Origin: Micromonospora sp. WMMD1120
Lineage (GTDB): Bacteria; Actinomycetota; Actinomycetes; Mycobacteriales; Micromonosporaceae
Reading direction: 5' to 3'
Assembly (NCBI RefSeq): GCF_029626235.1
Contig: NZ_JARUBO010000005.1
Coordinates: 4,746,001-4,810,000 of the forward strand
DNA length: 64,000 nt
Below the pieces are notes generated by a model. The model worked only from the letters and a program-made list of their open reading frames with translations, was not told where the DNA came from and ran no database searches. This document shows positions 42,399 to 51,353 of this stretch, one piece after another. Numbering within the stretch: position 1 is the first letter of the stretch; every line of letters begins with the position of its first letter. The position numbers and the translations under genes are program-made.

Positions 42399-42850
42399 GG
42401 CAGTACCTCCTGAAGGACGATCCCGATGTCGCCGCAGAGCGTGCGTACGGTGGCGGTGTTGGCCGCCGCGACGGCCGGGGCGGCGGCCAGGCAGGTGGCG
42501 GGCTCGCCGGCGCACTCGCTCCACAAGGACGCGTCCAGCCGGCGGGTGAGCAGCGAGATCTCCGCGCTGCGGGCGCGGTCCCGCTTGTCCAGCCCGGCCG
42601 GGCCACGGCTGCTGCCCGGGGCGGGGCGCCACCGGCCGTCCCGGTCCGGGGCGTAGGCGACCGGGCTGGGACGGCGGGGGTCGCGGGTGAAGAACGCCCA
42701 GCCCTCCGGCACCAGCGCGCGGGCCACCGTCCGGCCGGGTGGGGCCGGCATCGCGGCCACCGGCAGCACCGCCCGGGTGAGGTAGCCCACGAGGAGCACT
42801 GCGACCACCGCGATCCCGGCGACCAGGCGACCCAACCGCGTGTCGTCCAC
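42332..42850 (-). CDS. SdpA-family maturation protein
   Basis: 172-residue protein with one N-terminal membrane helix (LVAGIAVVAVLLVGYLTRAV) and an extracytoplasmic domain containing VPEGWAFFTRDPR, the strongest SdpA-like feature, and several Cys (ECAGEPATC, TLCGD and the C-terminal Cys). SdpA is needed with SdpB to process the SDP toxin precursor. The GTG at 42850 follows the sdpC-like stop by 6 bp, so the three genes form an operon. Confidence 0.82.
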   Translation of the reverse strand: MDDTRLGRLVAGIAVVAVLLVGYLTRAVLPVAAMPAPPGRTVARALVPEGWAFFTRDPRRPSPVAYAPDRDGRWRPAPGSSRGPAGLDKRDRARSAEISLLTRRLDASLWSECAGEPATCLAAAPAVAAANTATVRTLCGDIGIVLQEVLPWAWNDLPTVLPSRVARLTVTC

Positions 42851-42856
42851 AGTGAA

Positions 42857-43498
42857 CTACCTGGTCCGCAGGTCGCGGGCGACGATGGCGATCAGTTGGT
42901 CCTGCACCAGTTTGGCCCGTGGCGCCGGGTTGCCGGTCATGTCCCAGGACCAGTCGGCGAAACCACCGGCGAAGATGGCTCGGATGGTGCCGACCTCCAG
43001 CGGAGTCCGGTTGTTGTTGTCCGTGTCGATGTACGAGTCGGCCCGGACGACCTCGTACGCGTTCTCCAACAGGGCGTCGTTGACCAGGAGCACGGCGGCG
43101 TCGACGGTCTCCTTGCCGAAGGTCCGGTTGAACACCTCGCGGGCCACCGCCACGAGGGTGACCAGCCCGTCGCGCACCACGACCGGGTTGCCGCTCTGTA
43201 TCCGCTGTCCGATCGCCGCCTCGGACCAGGAGCCCCGACGGGTCAGCTCCGCGTTGAGCGCGCTCTGGGCGTACCGCAGCGCCGGCGTCCACCGGGTCGG
43301 CGGACGTTGCAGGTGAACCAGCCAGTTGGCGACCGGCCCGTCGTTGAACAGGACCGCGTCGGAGATTTCGGTGGCCCGGTACCGCGGCGGCGGCGCCGGC
43401 CAACCGGGATCGGCCTGGCCGCGCGCCCCGAAGCCGAGGGACACCGTCGCCAGGACCAGCACGAGCAGCCCGAACCACACCTTGCGGTGACTCATCAT
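42857..43498 (-). CDS. SdpC-family secreted protein (toxin-like precursor)
   Basis: 213-residue exported protein. The signal sequence is VWFGLLVLVLATVSLGFG. The following ISDAVLFNDGPVANWLV resembles the conserved start of mature SdpC, and the adjacent sdpA- and sdpB-like genes support the family. Unlike B. subtilis SdpC, the C-terminal third (VVRADSYIDTDNNNRTPLEV and on) is polar and has no Cys, so the hydrophobic disulfide-bonded 42-residue SDP peptide has no visible counterpart. Start at 43498 or the adjacent ATG at 43495; GAGGGGG is better spaced for the latter. Confidence 0.8.
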   Translation of the reverse strand: MMSHRKVWFGLLVLVLATVSLGFGARGQADPGWPAPPPRYRATEISDAVLFNDGPVANWLVHLQRPPTRWTPALRYAQSALNAELTRRGSWSEAAIGQRIQSGNPVVVRDGLVTLVAVAREVFNRTFGKETVDAAVLLVNDALLENAYEVVRADSYIDTDNNNRTPLEVGTIRAIFAGGFADWSWDMTGNPAPRAKLVQDQLIAIVARDLRTR

Positions 43499-43530
43499 TA
43501 CCCCCTCGAAGAACAGTGGTGGTGAGGAGC

Positions 43531-43575
43531 ACCCTGCGCCGGAGCGTCCCCGAACCGTCCCCGAACCGTCCCCGG
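43531..43575 (-). promoter_or_regulatory. SARP-type direct repeats and -10 before the sdp-like operon
   Basis: CGTCCCCGAAC at 43545-43555 and 43556-43566, then CGTCCCCGG at 43567-43575: three copies with an exact 11-bp period. Read toward sdpC, the last repeat ends 8 bp before CAGGGT (43536-43531), a possible -10. Repeats 11 bp apart ending 8 bp from the -10 are the known layout for SARP activators. The divergent AfsR-like gene is the obvious regulator. The rest of the 241-bp gap shows nothing else clear. Confidence 0.65.
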
Positions 43576-43739
43576 CCCAGCCGGAGGCGCCGGCGGACGC
43601 TCATCGGCGGTCGGCTATGCACGAGATCGTGGCGGTGTGACAATCCGACGTGTCACGGCCCGGTCCCGAGGGCGGCCGATCCGTCGGTCACCCGACGTCC
43701 GGACCGGACGGACCGGTGCACGGACGGGGCGGGAGGTAC

Positions 43740-46544
43740 GTGAGGTTCGAGGTGCTGGGCCCGCTCAGCGTGCGGCTGCACAGTGATCAGATCGCCCTGG
43801 GCGCGGCACGGGAGCGACGTGTCCTGGCCGCCCTGCTGCTCGATGCCAACCGGGTGGTGACGGTGTCCCGGCTGGCCGAGGCGATCTGGGACGAGCGCCC
43901 GCCCACCAGCTCGGTCAAGGTGGTGCGCAACTGCGTGTCGACCCTGCGCGGGCGGCTGGCGACGGCTGGCGAGATCACTACCGACTCCGGCGGGTACTCG
44001 CTGCGAGTCCCGGACGAGGAGATCGACCTGCGGGTCTTCGCCGAGCGGGCCCGGCAGGGCCGCCGGCTCGCCGCCGCCGGTGAGCTGGCCGGCGCGGTCG
44101 CCCACCTCCGGCAGGCGCTGGCGCTGTGGCGCGGGCCCGCCTTCACCGGAGTGACCGGACGGCTGGTCGAGGCGGCGGCGGCCCAGCTCAACGACCAACG
44201 CCGCAGCCTCCAGGAGGAGCGCATCTCCCTCGAGCTGACGCTCGGCGGCGGAGTCGAGCTGGTGGACGAGATCGCCGACCTGGTCGCGGCGGAACCCCTA
44301 CGCGAACGGGCCCACGCGCACCTCATGCTCGCCCTCTACCGGGCAGGCCGCCGCAGCGAGGCGCTCCAGACCTACCACCGGGTACGCCGGCTGCTGGTGA
44401 CGGACCTGGGGATCGAGCCGGGACCGGAGCTGACCGACCTGCACCGCGCGATCCTCAACGACGACCCGCGACTCGCGCCGGTCAGCACGCCCGTGACCAT
44501 CTCCCGAGCGGAGGCGCCGACCCCGGCCAAACCGGTCCCGGCGCAGCTACCCGCCTCGCCGTACGCGTTCAGCGGACGCGCCGCGGAGCTGGACGAGTTG
44601 TGCGGGGTGCTGGACGCGGCCACCCGGGCCGGCGCGGCCACCGTGGCGGTCATCTCCGGCATCGCGGGAGTGGGGAAGACGTCCCTGGCGGTCCACTTCG
44701 CCCGCCTGGTGGCCGACCGGTTCCCGGACGGGCACCTCCACGTCGACCTGCGCGGATTCCACCCGACCGGCCCTCCGCTCGAGGCCGGTGAGGCGGTCCG
44801 TGGCTTCCTGCAGGCGTTCGAGGTGCCCGCGCGGCACCTGCCCGAAGGGCTCGCCGCCCAGTCGGCGTTGCTGCGTACGCTGCTGGCCGGGCGTCGGGTC
44901 CTGCTGGTGCTGGACAACGCCCGTGACAGCGAGCACGTCCGCCCGTTGCTGCCGGGCGGCCCCGGCTGCCTCACCCTGATCACCAGCCGGAACAGGTTGA
45001 CCGGCCTGGTGATGACCGAAGGGGCGCACCCGCTCACCCTCGACCCGCTGCCGTTCGACGACGCGTACGGCATGCTGGTCCGTCGACTCGGCGCGTCCCG
45101 GCTCACCGCGGAGCCTGCCGCCGCCACGACGATCGCGGCCCGCTCGGCGGGGCTGCCCCTGGCGCTGGCGATCGTGGCGTCCCGGCTGGTCAGTCACCCG
45201 CACTTCGCCCTACGGGCCATCGCCGAGGAACTGGACCGCACCCACGGAGGGCTGGAGGGGTTCACCGGCACGGACGCCGGGACCGACGTCCGCTCGGTCT
45301 TCTCCTGGTCGTACCGCGCGTTGAGCGCTGCGGCCGCGCGCCTGTTCCGACTGCTCGGCACACACCCCGGCCCGGAGGTGAGCGTGGCCGCCGCGGCCAG
45401 CCTGGCCGGTGTCGCCCCCGCGCGGGTACGCCCGCTGCTGGCCGAACTGGCGCACGCGCACATGGTCACCGAGCACACGCCCGGCCGGTACGCCATGCAC
45501 GACCTGCTCCGCGCGTACGCGGTGGAGCGCGCGGACAGCGAGGAGGACGGCGCCGAGCGGCTGGCGGTGACCCACCGGATGGTCGACCACTACCTGGGCG
45601 GCGCCCACCTCGCCGACCTGCGGCTGCACCCGCACCGGGACCCGATCCGGCTGCCGGCGGCGGCGCCGGGGGTGACCGTCGCGGTCATCGCTGACCGCGA
45701 GGCGGCCTGGACCTGGTTCCGCCAGGAGTATCCGGTGCTGCTCGGCCTCCTGCGCCGGGCCGGCGACGACGGGTACGACGTGCACGCGTGGCAGCTCGGT
45801 TGGGCCATGACCACGTTCCTGGACCGGAGTGGCCGCTGGCACGACCAGGCGATCGTCCAGCAGCTCGCGCTGGAGGCGGCCGGCCGGATACGCGACCGCG
45901 ACGGGCAGGCGCGCGCGCACCGCAACATCTCCATCGCGCGCCTGCGGCGGGGTCTGCACGGCGAGGCCCGCGACCACCTGTGGCACGCGGTGCGGCTCTA
46001 CCGCGACCTCGCCGACCAGGTCGGGCAGGCCCGCACCCTGCTCAACCTCGGTACGGTCGCCGAGCACCGGGGCCAGCCCCGGCTCGCCCTGCGCTACGCC
46101 GAACTGGCGCAGCGGCTGTTCCGGGCGGCCGGGCACCGATCGGGGCAGGCGAACGCCTTGAACAACGCGGGCTGGTACCACAGCCAGCTCGGCGACCACG
46201 AACGCGCGCTCCACCACTGTCAGCGGGCGCTGCTGCTGCAACAGGAGGCCGGTGACCGCTACTGGCAGGCCCACACCTGGGACAGCCTCGGGTGCGCGCA
46301 CCACCACCTGGGCCAGTACGCCGAGGCCACCGGGTGCTACCGGCAGGCTTTGTCGCTCTGGCGGGAGACGGGCGAGCGCTATTTCGAGTCGACAACGCTG
46401 ACGCACCTGGGCGACACCCACCTCGCCGCCGGCGAACGCTCGGCGGCGGGTGGGGTGTGGCGGGAGGCGCTGGACATCCGCGTGGAGTTGGGCCAGGACA
46501 CCGGACACCTCCTGGAAAAGATCCGCGCGGTGACGACGGGCTGA
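43740..46544 (+). CDS. AfsR-like SARP-NB-ARC-TPR regulator, beside the sdp-like operon
   Basis: 934-residue regulator with the same architecture as the one at 34089-36944. It has a winged helix (RFEVLGPLSVRLHSDQIALG), a BTAD (to about residue 240), an NB-ARC ATPase with P-loop GIAGVGKTSLA and VLLVLDNARDSEH, and C-terminal TPR units (NALNNAGWYHSQLGDHERAL). The GTG at 43740 is preceded by GGGAGG. It is divergent from the sdp-like operon, whose promoter carries SARP-type repeats, so it is probably that operon's activator. Confidence 0.92.
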   Translation: MRFEVLGPLSVRLHSDQIALGAARERRVLAALLLDANRVVTVSRLAEAIWDERPPTSSVKVVRNCVSTLRGRLATAGEITTDSGGYSLRVPDEEIDLRVFAERARQGRRLAAAGELAGAVAHLRQALALWRGPAFTGVTGRLVEAAAAQLNDQRRSLQEERISLELTLGGGVELVDEIADLVAAEPLRERAHAHLMLALYRAGRRSEALQTYHRVRRLLVTDLGIEPGPELTDLHRAILNDDPRLAPVSTPVTISRAEAPTPAKPVPAQLPASPYAFSGRAAELDELCGVLDAATRAGAATVAVISGIAGVGKTSLAVHFARLVADRFPDGHLHVDLRGFHPTGPPLEAGEAVRGFLQAFEVPARHLPEGLAAQSALLRTLLAGRRVLLVLDNARDSEHVRPLLPGGPGCLTLITSRNRLTGLVMTEGAHPLTLDPLPFDDAYGMLVRRLGASRLTAEPAAATTIAARSAGLPLALAIVASRLVSHPHFALRAIAEELDRTHGGLEGFTGTDAGTDVRSVFSWSYRALSAAAARLFRLLGTHPGPEVSVAAAASLAGVAPARVRPLLAELAHAHMVTEHTPGRYAMHDLLRAYAVERADSEEDGAERLAVTHRMVDHYLGGAHLADLRLHPHRDPIRLPAAAPGVTVAVIADREAAWTWFRQEYPVLLGLLRRAGDDGYDVHAWQLGWAMTTFLDRSGRWHDQAIVQQLALEAAGRIRDRDGQARAHRNISIARLRRGLHGEARDHLWHAVRLYRDLADQVGQARTLLNLGTVAEHRGQPRLALRYAELAQRLFRAAGHRSGQANALNNAGWYHSQLGDHERALHHCQRALLLQQEAGDRYWQAHTWDSLGCAHHHLGQYAEATGCYRQALSLWRETGERYFESTTLTHLGDTHLAAGERSAAGGVWREALDIRVELGQDTGHLLEKIRAVTTG

Positions 46545-46616
46545 CCCGATCGGGACGCGGGTCGCGCGGCCAGCGTCGCTGTCCGCTTGTCCGGGGCACC
46601 AGCGCTCAGCGGCCGC

Positions 46617-46655
46617 GTCGTCTCCGGAAGCCGTCGAGCGGCTCCCGGAGACGAC
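46617..46655. terminator. Bidirectional terminator hairpin
   Basis: 11-bp outer stem GTCGTCTCCGG/CCGGAGACGAC, one mismatch, 5-bp inner stem AGCCG/CGGCT, loop TCGAG. It lies between the convergent AfsR-like and nucleotidase genes. Confidence 0.85.
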
Positions 46656-46671
46656 CGTGCTCAGACCCGCG

Positions 46672-48513
46672 TCACTTGACGGTGAGGCGGATCCGCCGAC
46701 GCCGGGCCAGCAGGAGCGCGACGACGCCCGCCAGCACCAGGACGATGCCGGCGCCCACGATCGTGAGCACCTTGGCGCCGGTGATCGGCAGGCCGGGGTC
46801 ACCGGCGGCGCCGCCGCCGTTGCCGGGTCCGCCGGTCGGGCCGCCGCTCGGACCGCCGCCGGCGACCGGGGCGCCCGGCTGACCGACGGTGTACGCGCGT
46901 TCCACGGTGTCGGCGGTGACCGGCGACTTCGTCGTGAAGTAGTCGACCAGCACGGTGAGGTCGTTGTCGCCGGTGGCGAACTGGTCGGCGCCGTCGCCGA
47001 GGGCGTCGAAGTTGTCGCCGCCGGAGGCCAGGAACGAGTTGACAGACACCCGGTAGGTGGCGTTCGGGTCGAGGACCGTGCCGTTGAGGAAGATGCGGTC
47101 GGCGATGACCCGGTTACCGGCGGAGCCGTTCGGGTCGTAGACGTAGCTGAAGCCCTTCGAGACGCCCAGGTGCAGGAAGGGGCGCGACGCGCCCGTCGGT
47201 TGCCACTGCTGCTCCAGCGCCGCCTTGATCTCCTTACCGGTGTACGACTTGGTGATCACGTCGTTGGCGAACGGCTGGACGGTGGCGGCGTCGGCGAAGG
47301 TGACGGTGCCGTCCGGACGCTTGACGAAGTCGGCACGCAGGCCACCGGGGTTCATGAGAGCGATCTGCGCCCCGCCCCGGTTAGCGGCCTTGGTGGCCTC
47401 CAACTGGACGTCGGCGATGAAGTTGCCGAGGCTCGACTCGTTGCCTCGGTCCTCGACGCCCTCTGCGGTGACGGCGCGCTTGATGTCGGCGGTGATCTCG
47501 CCGATCTTCACCTTGCCCTGCACGTCCGCCTCGGCCTTGGCGTCCGCCACGAACTGCGCGACCGCAGGGTCCTCCGGGTAGCCCTTGATCGGCAGGACGG
47601 CACCTTCGGCGGCGGTGACCTTGCCGTCGGTGATGGTGAGCTTGATCTGGTCCAGCGCGTCCCCGTACCGACCGGTCTGCAGCACCGGCCGCTTGTGCCC
47701 CAGCTTCGCAACGTCGTACGCGCAGTTGTACGGGACGTGCGTGTGCCCTGAGATGATCACGTTGATGTCGGCGCTGGCACCGGTCACGATCTTGCCGAAG
47801 GGGGTCTTCGGGTCCGCCACGCTGGCGCACGCGGTGGCGTCCGTGCCGCTCGCCTCGGAGCCCTCGTGCACCAGGAGCACGACGGCGTCCACGTCGCCGT
47901 CGGCCCTCAGCTTCGCCGCGACGCGGCTCGCCTCGGTGGTCGGGTCCTTGAACTCCAACCCTCGGATACCGGCCGGCGACACCAGCGACGGCGTCTCGAC
48001 GGTGACCGCTCCGACGACGCCGATCCGGACGCCGCCGATCGTCAGCACCGTCGACTCCTCCAGCCGCCCGGGAGCCGGCTCGGCGCCCCGGTAGACGTTC
48101 GCCGCGAGGTGCGGAAAGCCGGCGCGGGGGATGACCCGGTCGTCGAGGTCGTCGAAGCCGCGGTCGAGTTCGTGGTTGCCGATGCTCGACGCGTCGACGC
48201 CGATCGTCTTGAGGAAGTCGATGGTGGGCGCGTCCTGCTGCACCAGCGAGATGAACGGGGACGCGCCGATGCTGTCACCGGCGGAGAGAAGCAGCGTGTT
48301 GGCGTTGGCCGCCCGCAACTGCTTGATCATGCCGGCCATCTGGGCCGCACCGCCGACCCCTGCGGTGGGGGCCTCCAGGCGGCCGTGGAAGTCGTTGAAG
48401 CCGAGGATCTGCACCTCGGTCTCCGCGGCCTGCGCCGGAGCCGGCGCGATGCCGAGGACGACAAGCGTGGCGGCGGCCGTGGCCAGCGCCGCGCGGACGG
48501 GTAGGAAACGCAA
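46672..48513 (-). CDS. Cell-wall-anchored 5'-nucleotidase / 2',3'-cyclic phosphodiesterase-type enzyme
   Basis: 613-residue surface metallophosphoesterase. Signal peptide to about residue 29. The calcineurin-like domain carries the metal motifs DFHGRL, GDSIG, GNHELDRG and ISGHTHVPYNC. A 5'-nucleotidase C-terminal substrate domain follows (MNPGGLRADF, FLASGGDNFDALGDG). The end is a sortase signal: LPITG, a hydrophobic helix, then RRRRIRLTVK. It should dephosphorylate extracellular nucleotides to nucleosides, feeding the purine-degradation genes next door. The start is TTG at 48513, supported by GAGGAG 6 nt upstream. Confidence 0.93.
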   Translation of the reverse strand: MRFLPVRAALATAAATLVVLGIAPAPAQAAETEVQILGFNDFHGRLEAPTAGVGGAAQMAGMIKQLRAANANTLLLSAGDSIGASPFISLVQQDAPTIDFLKTIGVDASSIGNHELDRGFDDLDDRVIPRAGFPHLAANVYRGAEPAPGRLEESTVLTIGGVRIGVVGAVTVETPSLVSPAGIRGLEFKDPTTEASRVAAKLRADGDVDAVVLLVHEGSEASGTDATACASVADPKTPFGKIVTGASADINVIISGHTHVPYNCAYDVAKLGHKRPVLQTGRYGDALDQIKLTITDGKVTAAEGAVLPIKGYPEDPAVAQFVADAKAEADVQGKVKIGEITADIKRAVTAEGVEDRGNESSLGNFIADVQLEATKAANRGGAQIALMNPGGLRADFVKRPDGTVTFADAATVQPFANDVITKSYTGKEIKAALEQQWQPTGASRPFLHLGVSKGFSYVYDPNGSAGNRVIADRIFLNGTVLDPNATYRVSVNSFLASGGDNFDALGDGADQFATGDNDLTVLVDYFTTKSPVTADTVERAYTVGQPGAPVAGGGPSGGPTGGPGNGGGAAGDPGLPITGAKVLTIVGAGIVLVLAGVVALLLARRRRIRLTVK

Positions 48514-48626
48514 CTGATACTCCTCAGGTGAACCATCGGGGATGCGCTGCTCTGGTGAACCCGAACGAGCGCTCTTGGGTAATCAGTCATCGTGAATGGC
48601 GAGTAACGTACCCGCTCTCGCGCCGG

Positions 48627-51353
48627 TCAGATAATCCGGCGCTGCTCGTCGAGAGCGAGCCAGACCCGGTCGGCGGTCAGGGGCAGATCGGTGAAGCGGA
48701 TGCCGGTGGCGTCCCGCAACGCGTTCGCCAACGCGGGAGCGACCGGGTTGAACGGGCTCTCGCTCATCGACTTCGCGCCGAGCGGCCCGACGTCGTCTCT
48801 GGTGCGCGCGAAGTGGATCTCGGTGCGCGGAATGTCGGCGAAGGTCGGCAGATGGTACTGCCGGAACGCGGCGGTGGTGACCGCGCCGCCGGCGTCGACG
48901 CGTACCTCCTCGTGCAGGGTGGCCCCGATGGCCTGCGCGACGCCCCCCTCGACCTGGCCCCGGCACTGCATCGGGTTGACGACCGTGCCGGCGTCGGCGG
49001 CGTGCACGCTGCGCAGGATGCGGACCTCGCCCGTCTCGGGATCGACCGCCACCCGGAACCAGTGCGTGTTGAACGCCACCGATCGTGGGGTGCCCGCGCA
49101 CTGCCCGCCGGCAGCCACCGACTGGCCGGCGGTCCGGGCGAGGTCCCACAGATCCCGCAGCGGCAGCCGGGCGCCGGCGCAGTCGACGACGTCGGGGCCG
49201 AGCCGGCAGCGCCCGGCCGGCACGCCACTGTGCGTGGCCGCGAGGGCGCGCAGCCGTTCACGCAGCTCCCGGCAGGCCCGCAGCACCGCCGTGCCCGCGA
49301 CGATCGTGCCGGTGGAGGCGAACGCCCCGGTGTCGTGGCCGACCAGGTCGGTGTCGGACTGGCGGATGGTGACCCGCTCGGGTGTGGTGCCCAGCGTCTG
49401 CGCGGCGAGCTGCTGGTGCACAGTGGTGCTGCCGTTGCCGAACTCCGCGCTGCCGACGGCCACCTCGTAGCGTCCGTCCGGAAGCAGGGTGACGCGGGCG
49501 TCCGCGTGGTGCCCGCCAGGCGGCGCGGTGGCGATCATCGACACCGCCATACCGTGTCCGGTCAACCAACCCGCTGGTGCCGGCGGGCTCGGCTCCCGCT
49601 GCGCGGTGGCCACGACGTCCAGGCACTGGTCCAGCCCGTAGCTACCGATGGTCAGGTCCTCGTCGGGGCCTGCGGGCGCCACCAGTGCCTCGCCGGGCCG
49701 CACCACGTTGCGGGCGCGGAAGGCGACCGGGTCGATGTCCAGGCGGCGGGCGATCTCGTCGAGGACCGATTCGACGGCGAAGCTGACCTGTCCGAGGCCG
49801 TAGCCGCGGAACGCGCCGGCGGGCACGGTGTTGGTGTAGACCGCGTACCCGTCGACCTTTTTGTTCGGGCACCGGTACACCGACAGCGATTCGTGGCAGC
49901 CGTGGAACAGCACGCCCGGCCCGTGGTTGCCGTACGCGCCGGTGTTGGAGACGACCCGCAGCCGGATGCCGGTGAGGGTGCCGTCGCGGCGCGCGCCGGC
50001 GGTCACCCGGACGGTGAACGGGTGGCGGGTGGTGGTGGCGGTGAACTGCTCCTCACGGGTGTGTTCGAGCTTGACCGGCCGGCCGGTACGCAGGGTGGCG
50101 AGGACGACGAGGTCTTCCACGAGCATCTCCTGCTTGCCGCCGAACCCGCCACCGACGCGACCGGCGACCACCCGTACCCGGTCGTCGGGCAGATCGAACA
50201 GTCGACACAGCGAGCGTCGGGTCAGGAACGGGGTCTGGGTGCTGGAGCGGACGACGACGCGCCCGTCGTCGTCGACGTACGCCAGCGCGCCGTGCGTCTC
50301 CAGGCTGGCGTGCTGCACCCGCTGGGTGCGGAACGTCTGCTCGTAGACGAGGTCGGCGGCCGCCAGGCCGGCGGCGACGTCGCCCACCTCGGCGTGGATC
50401 TCGGCGACCACGTTGTCGCCCGGGCGGGCGATGCCGCTCTCGCCGCCCTTGTCGGCGTGCAGGACCGGCGCGCCCGGCGACATGGCGTCCTCGGGATCGG
50501 TGACCGCCGGCAGCGGTTGGTAGTGGACGACGACCCGCCGACAGCCCTCCTCGGCGGCGGACTCGGTGTCCGCGACGACGGCCGCGACCCGTTGGCCGAC
50601 GTGCCGCACCACGTCGTCCAGGAGGCGCGTGTCGGCCGGGTCGTCGCCCACCTGCTCGTGCTGCGCGCTGGAATAGAGCCGGTCGGGGACGTCCGCGTGG
50701 GTGAGCACCGCGTGCACGCCCGGCAGGGCGAGCGCGGCGGTGGCGTCGATGGACAGGATCCGTGCGTGCGGATGGGGGGAGCGCAGCACCTTCAGGTGCA
50801 GCAGGCCGGGCACGTGGACATCGAAGGTGTACCGGGCGGCGCCGGTGACCACGTCCGGTCCGGCCGGCGCCGCGACGTTCACCCCCACCGTCGTGTCCGG
50901 GTGCGGCGCCTCGACGTGGCGGACGCCGTGGATCGCGTCCGCGATGGCCCGGTAGCCGGTGCAGCGGCAGAGGTTGCCCTTCAACGCCTGCGGCAACGAG
51001 TGACGCTGGTCCTCGTCCAGCGCCGCCGCCGTCATGATGAACCCGGCGGTGCAGAAGCCACACTGGAAGCCCTGCGCGTCCAGGAAACGCCGCTGCACCG
51101 GATGCAACCCGGCGGTCGGAGCAAGACCAGAGATCGTGGTCACCCGGCGGCCCGACGCCCGGACCGCCGGGAACACGCAACTGTGCACGGGCTGCCCGTC
51201 GACGTGCACGGTGCACGCCCCGCAGTCGCCCGCGTCGCAGCCCTTCTTCACCCCGAAGCGGCCGTGCTCACGCAGGTAGGTGCGCAGGCACTGGCCGGGC
51301 CGTGGCGCTGCCGAGCAGGACTCCCCGTCGACGACGATGGGTCCGGTGCTCAT
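48627..51353 (-). CDS. Xanthine dehydrogenase, fused 2Fe-2S and molybdopterin subunit
   Basis: 908-residue fusion. The first 160 residues bind two 2Fe-2S clusters (GCDAGDCGACTVHV, then CGFCTAGF and LCRCTGYRAIADAI). The remainder is the molybdenum-cofactor catalytic subunit (GRVGGGFGGKQEM, AFRGYGLGQ, and the C-terminal GAKSMSESPFNP segment that supplies the catalytic Glu region). With the FAD subunit encoded upstream (ATGA overlap) it oxidises hypoxanthine/xanthine to urate. Fusion of the iron-sulfur and molybdenum subunits with a separate FAD subunit is a known arrangement. Maturation proteins (XdhC, MocA-like) are encoded at 62187-63912. Confidence 0.92.
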   Translation of the reverse strand: MSTGPIVVDGESCSAAPRPGQCLRTYLREHGRFGVKKGCDAGDCGACTVHVDGQPVHSCVFPAVRASGRRVTTISGLAPTAGLHPVQRRFLDAQGFQCGFCTAGFIMTAAALDEDQRHSLPQALKGNLCRCTGYRAIADAIHGVRHVEAPHPDTTVGVNVAAPAGPDVVTGAARYTFDVHVPGLLHLKVLRSPHPHARILSIDATAALALPGVHAVLTHADVPDRLYSSAQHEQVGDDPADTRLLDDVVRHVGQRVAAVVADTESAAEEGCRRVVVHYQPLPAVTDPEDAMSPGAPVLHADKGGESGIARPGDNVVAEIHAEVGDVAAGLAAADLVYEQTFRTQRVQHASLETHGALAYVDDDGRVVVRSSTQTPFLTRRSLCRLFDLPDDRVRVVAGRVGGGFGGKQEMLVEDLVVLATLRTGRPVKLEHTREEQFTATTTRHPFTVRVTAGARRDGTLTGIRLRVVSNTGAYGNHGPGVLFHGCHESLSVYRCPNKKVDGYAVYTNTVPAGAFRGYGLGQVSFAVESVLDEIARRLDIDPVAFRARNVVRPGEALVAPAGPDEDLTIGSYGLDQCLDVVATAQREPSPPAPAGWLTGHGMAVSMIATAPPGGHHADARVTLLPDGRYEVAVGSAEFGNGSTTVHQQLAAQTLGTTPERVTIRQSDTDLVGHDTGAFASTGTIVAGTAVLRACRELRERLRALAATHSGVPAGRCRLGPDVVDCAGARLPLRDLWDLARTAGQSVAAGGQCAGTPRSVAFNTHWFRVAVDPETGEVRILRSVHAADAGTVVNPMQCRGQVEGGVAQAIGATLHEEVRVDAGGAVTTAAFRQYHLPTFADIPRTEIHFARTRDDVGPLGAKSMSESPFNPVAPALANALRDATGIRFTDLPLTADRVWLALDEQRRII

